Shown here: positions 62,937 through 64,000 of the stretch, one piece after another
How positions within the stretch are numbered: position 1 is the first letter of the stretch
How the letters are laid out: the number at the start of each line of letters is the position of its first letter
Origin: Streptomyces ochraceiscleroticus
Lineage (GTDB): Bacteria > Actinomycetota > Actinomycetes > Streptomycetales > Streptomycetaceae
NCBI RefSeq assembly: GCF_000720485.1
Contig: NZ_JOAX01000002.1
Coordinates: 186,001 to 250,000 of the forward strand
Reading direction: 5' to 3'
DNA length: 64,000 nt
Program-made: the position numbers and the translations under genes
Notes under the pieces: model-generated
The model's database searches: none
The model's input: the letters and a program-made list of their open reading frames with translations, nothing else
What the model was told of the DNA's origin: nothing

Positions 62937-63881
62937 CTAGCGCTCCTCGGGAGGGCGGCCCCGGCCGGGCTGCCGGTCGCCTCCGGGCCGCCGGTCGCCG
63001 AGTACGGGCGGCAGCGGCTGCGTCCGGTCGGCCGGCGCGGGCGGGTGAGGGCGCGCGTCCTCGGTCGGCGGCTCGCTCCGGTACGGGCCCTGCTCCTGGT
63101 ACGGGCCCTCGTTCTGGTACGGCCCCTGGGGCGGAGCCGTCGGTGTACCGGCCGGCGGGGTCGTGCCGTCGTGCGTCGTCGGGGGCCACGGCTCTCGTGC
63201 GGGGTCGCCGGCCGAGGACCCGCCGGCGCCCGGCCACTGGACGGTCTGCTGTCCGTAGGGGCTGCCCGGCGGCTGTCCGTAAGGGCCGTCCGGATGCGTC
63301 GCATACGGGGGCTGGTCGGGCTGGCCCTCATAGGCGTACGGCGCGCCCCCGGGCTCGCCTTCGTACGCGTACCGGTCGTCGGGCTCCGCTCCGTACGGTG
63401 CGGGCGCGTACTCCTCCTCGCGCTCCCTCGCCCTGCGGCGCCGACGGGCCCGGCGGCCGCGCATCAGCAGCGCGCCCAGCAACAGCAGGACGCCGCCGCC
63501 CAGCGCCACCGCGACTCCCAGGCCCAGGCCGCGGCCCCCGCTCCCTACGGTGAGGCTGCCGGCCGCCTGGCCCTGCCGGACCATCCACAGGACGGTGAAG
63601 CCGAGCACGACCAGCCCCGCGAGCGTGATCACCAGGCGGGACCGCAGCACCACGCCGATCAGCGTCAGCACGGCCGCGACCAGCATCGGCAGCAGGAGTG
63701 AGCGCATGACGTCGGCGCCGCTGCCGGTGATCCCGTTGAAGAGGTCCGCGATACGGATGTCCGCACCATGACGGCCGTCGTACCAAGGACGGAAGGGGCT
63801 CCATACGGCGGCCGCCGCTCCGATGAGGGCGATCAGGGAGCCGATTACGTTGCGCACCACAAGCGTTGCCTCGCTTCGCAT
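62937..63881 (-). CDS. membrane protein with Pro/Tyr/Gly-rich cytoplasmic tail
   Basis: A 314-residue protein. Four hydrophobic segments lie in the first ~165 residues (IGSLIALIGAAAAVWSPF, SLLLPMLVAAVLTLIGVVL, LVITLAGLVVLGFTVLWMV, LGLGVAVALGGGVLLLLGALL), then a basic RGRRARRRRRAR anchor and a ~140-residue low-complexity tail with PYGQ, GPYQ and YAYEG repeats. It resembles actinobacterial proteins of unknown role near kinases; the tail may be a kinase substrate or scaffold. Convergent with the AfsK-like kinase (25 nt gap). ATG 63881. Confidence 0.8.
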   Translation of the reverse strand: MRSEATLVVRNVIGSLIALIGAAAAVWSPFRPWYDGRHGADIRIADLFNGITGSGADVMRSLLLPMLVAAVLTLIGVVLRSRLVITLAGLVVLGFTVLWMVRQGQAAGSLTVGSGGRGLGLGVAVALGGGVLLLLGALLMRGRRARRRRRAREREEEYAPAPYGAEPDDRYAYEGEPGGAPYAYEGQPDQPPYATHPDGPYGQPPGSPYGQQTVQWPGAGGSSAGDPAREPWPPTTHDGTTPPAGTPTAPPQGPYQNEGPYQEQGPYRSEPPTEDARPHPPAPADRTQPLPPVLGDRRPGGDRQPGRGRPPEER

Positions 63882-63987
63882 CGTCCTGATGCCTCCACAG
63901 CCGACGCTACGCCGTGCCGCCGCGGGCCGCCACGGCAATCCGGTCCCGGTATCGTGACGTGAGCTCGTCAATCAATCGGGGGATCTC

Positions 63988-64000
63988 ATGGCACGCCGTC
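63988..64000 (+). CDS. start of a further gene, truncated by the window edge
   Basis: ATG at 63988 preceded by GGGGGATCTC, a good Shine-Dalgarno; only M-A-R-R can be read. It is divergent from the membrane protein gene. Product unknown. Confidence 0.4.

Overview
The window is chromosomal DNA of a high-GC actinomycete, almost certainly Streptomyces or a close relative. The grounds are GC-rich third codon positions throughout, frequent GTG starts, CIRCE-controlled groES-groEL1, a WhiD-type WhiB protein beside BldM, a sigma-BldN-type promoter, and several eukaryotic-type Ser/Thr kinases. No tRNA, rRNA, insertion sequence, prophage or CRISPR array was found.

Region 1 (1-31 kb) is conserved core. 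It starts inside glmM, then coaA with a DUF389 membrane protein, glmS-acpS, the NAD(P)HX repair enzyme, an L,D-transpeptidase, alr, an alpha/beta hydrolase, and the t6A tRNA-modification genes tsaE, tsaB, rimI and tsaD. A CIRCE-controlled groES-groEL1 follows, then an SDR, a LysR regulator, divergent whiD/bldM, an ECF-like sigma factor, guaB and a guaB-like paralogue. The order alr-tsaE-tsaB-rimI-tsaD-groES-groEL-whiB-sigma-guaB-guaB3 matches what I recall of the Mycobacterium tuberculosis alr to guaB3 region (alr, Rv3422c-Rv3420c, gcp, groES/groEL1, whiB3, sigD, guaB2, guaB3). A divergent sugar-nucleotide dehydrogenase, glpD and a lipoprotein serine hydrolase close the region.

Region 2 (30.4-35.8 kb) is a tandem pair of membrane-anchored kinases. 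The first has all catalytic motifs and the second looks like a pseudokinase; both end in a related extracytoplasmic domain.

Region 3 (35.8-58.6 kb) is accessory and is the most interesting part. It carries a CoA-thioester catabolic gene set: AMP-forming ligase, amidohydrolase, two acyl-CoA dehydrogenases, cyclase-family hydrolase, SDR, Zn-alcohol dehydrogenase, MFS transporter, flavin reductase, crotonase, a three-domain ADP-forming acyl-CoA synthetase, a DUF35 protein and an Ltp2-like thiolase fold protein. A TetR gene lies at its right edge. Seven copies of a 15-bp palindrome close to CTGACGGTCCGTCAG lie in front of the transcription units of this set, and a degenerate eighth overlaps the tetR start. 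I infer one TetR regulon for a cyclic or branched carboxylate whose side chain is shortened by retro-aldol cleavage; the substrate is unknown. Embedded genes without the operator (an ATPase-domain protein, a sigma factor with a membrane partner, GNAT, pdxH, a hydrolase, an aldo/keto reductase) look like bystanders.

Region 4 (58.6-64 kb) holds a VOC protein, an AfsK-like kinase with a C-terminal PQQ-type propeller and no membrane segment, a membrane protein with a Pro/Tyr/Gly-rich tail, and the first codons of another gene. Several tandem repeats and strong inverted repeats lie between genes and are listed individually. All identifications rest on reading translations by eye; no database search was run.
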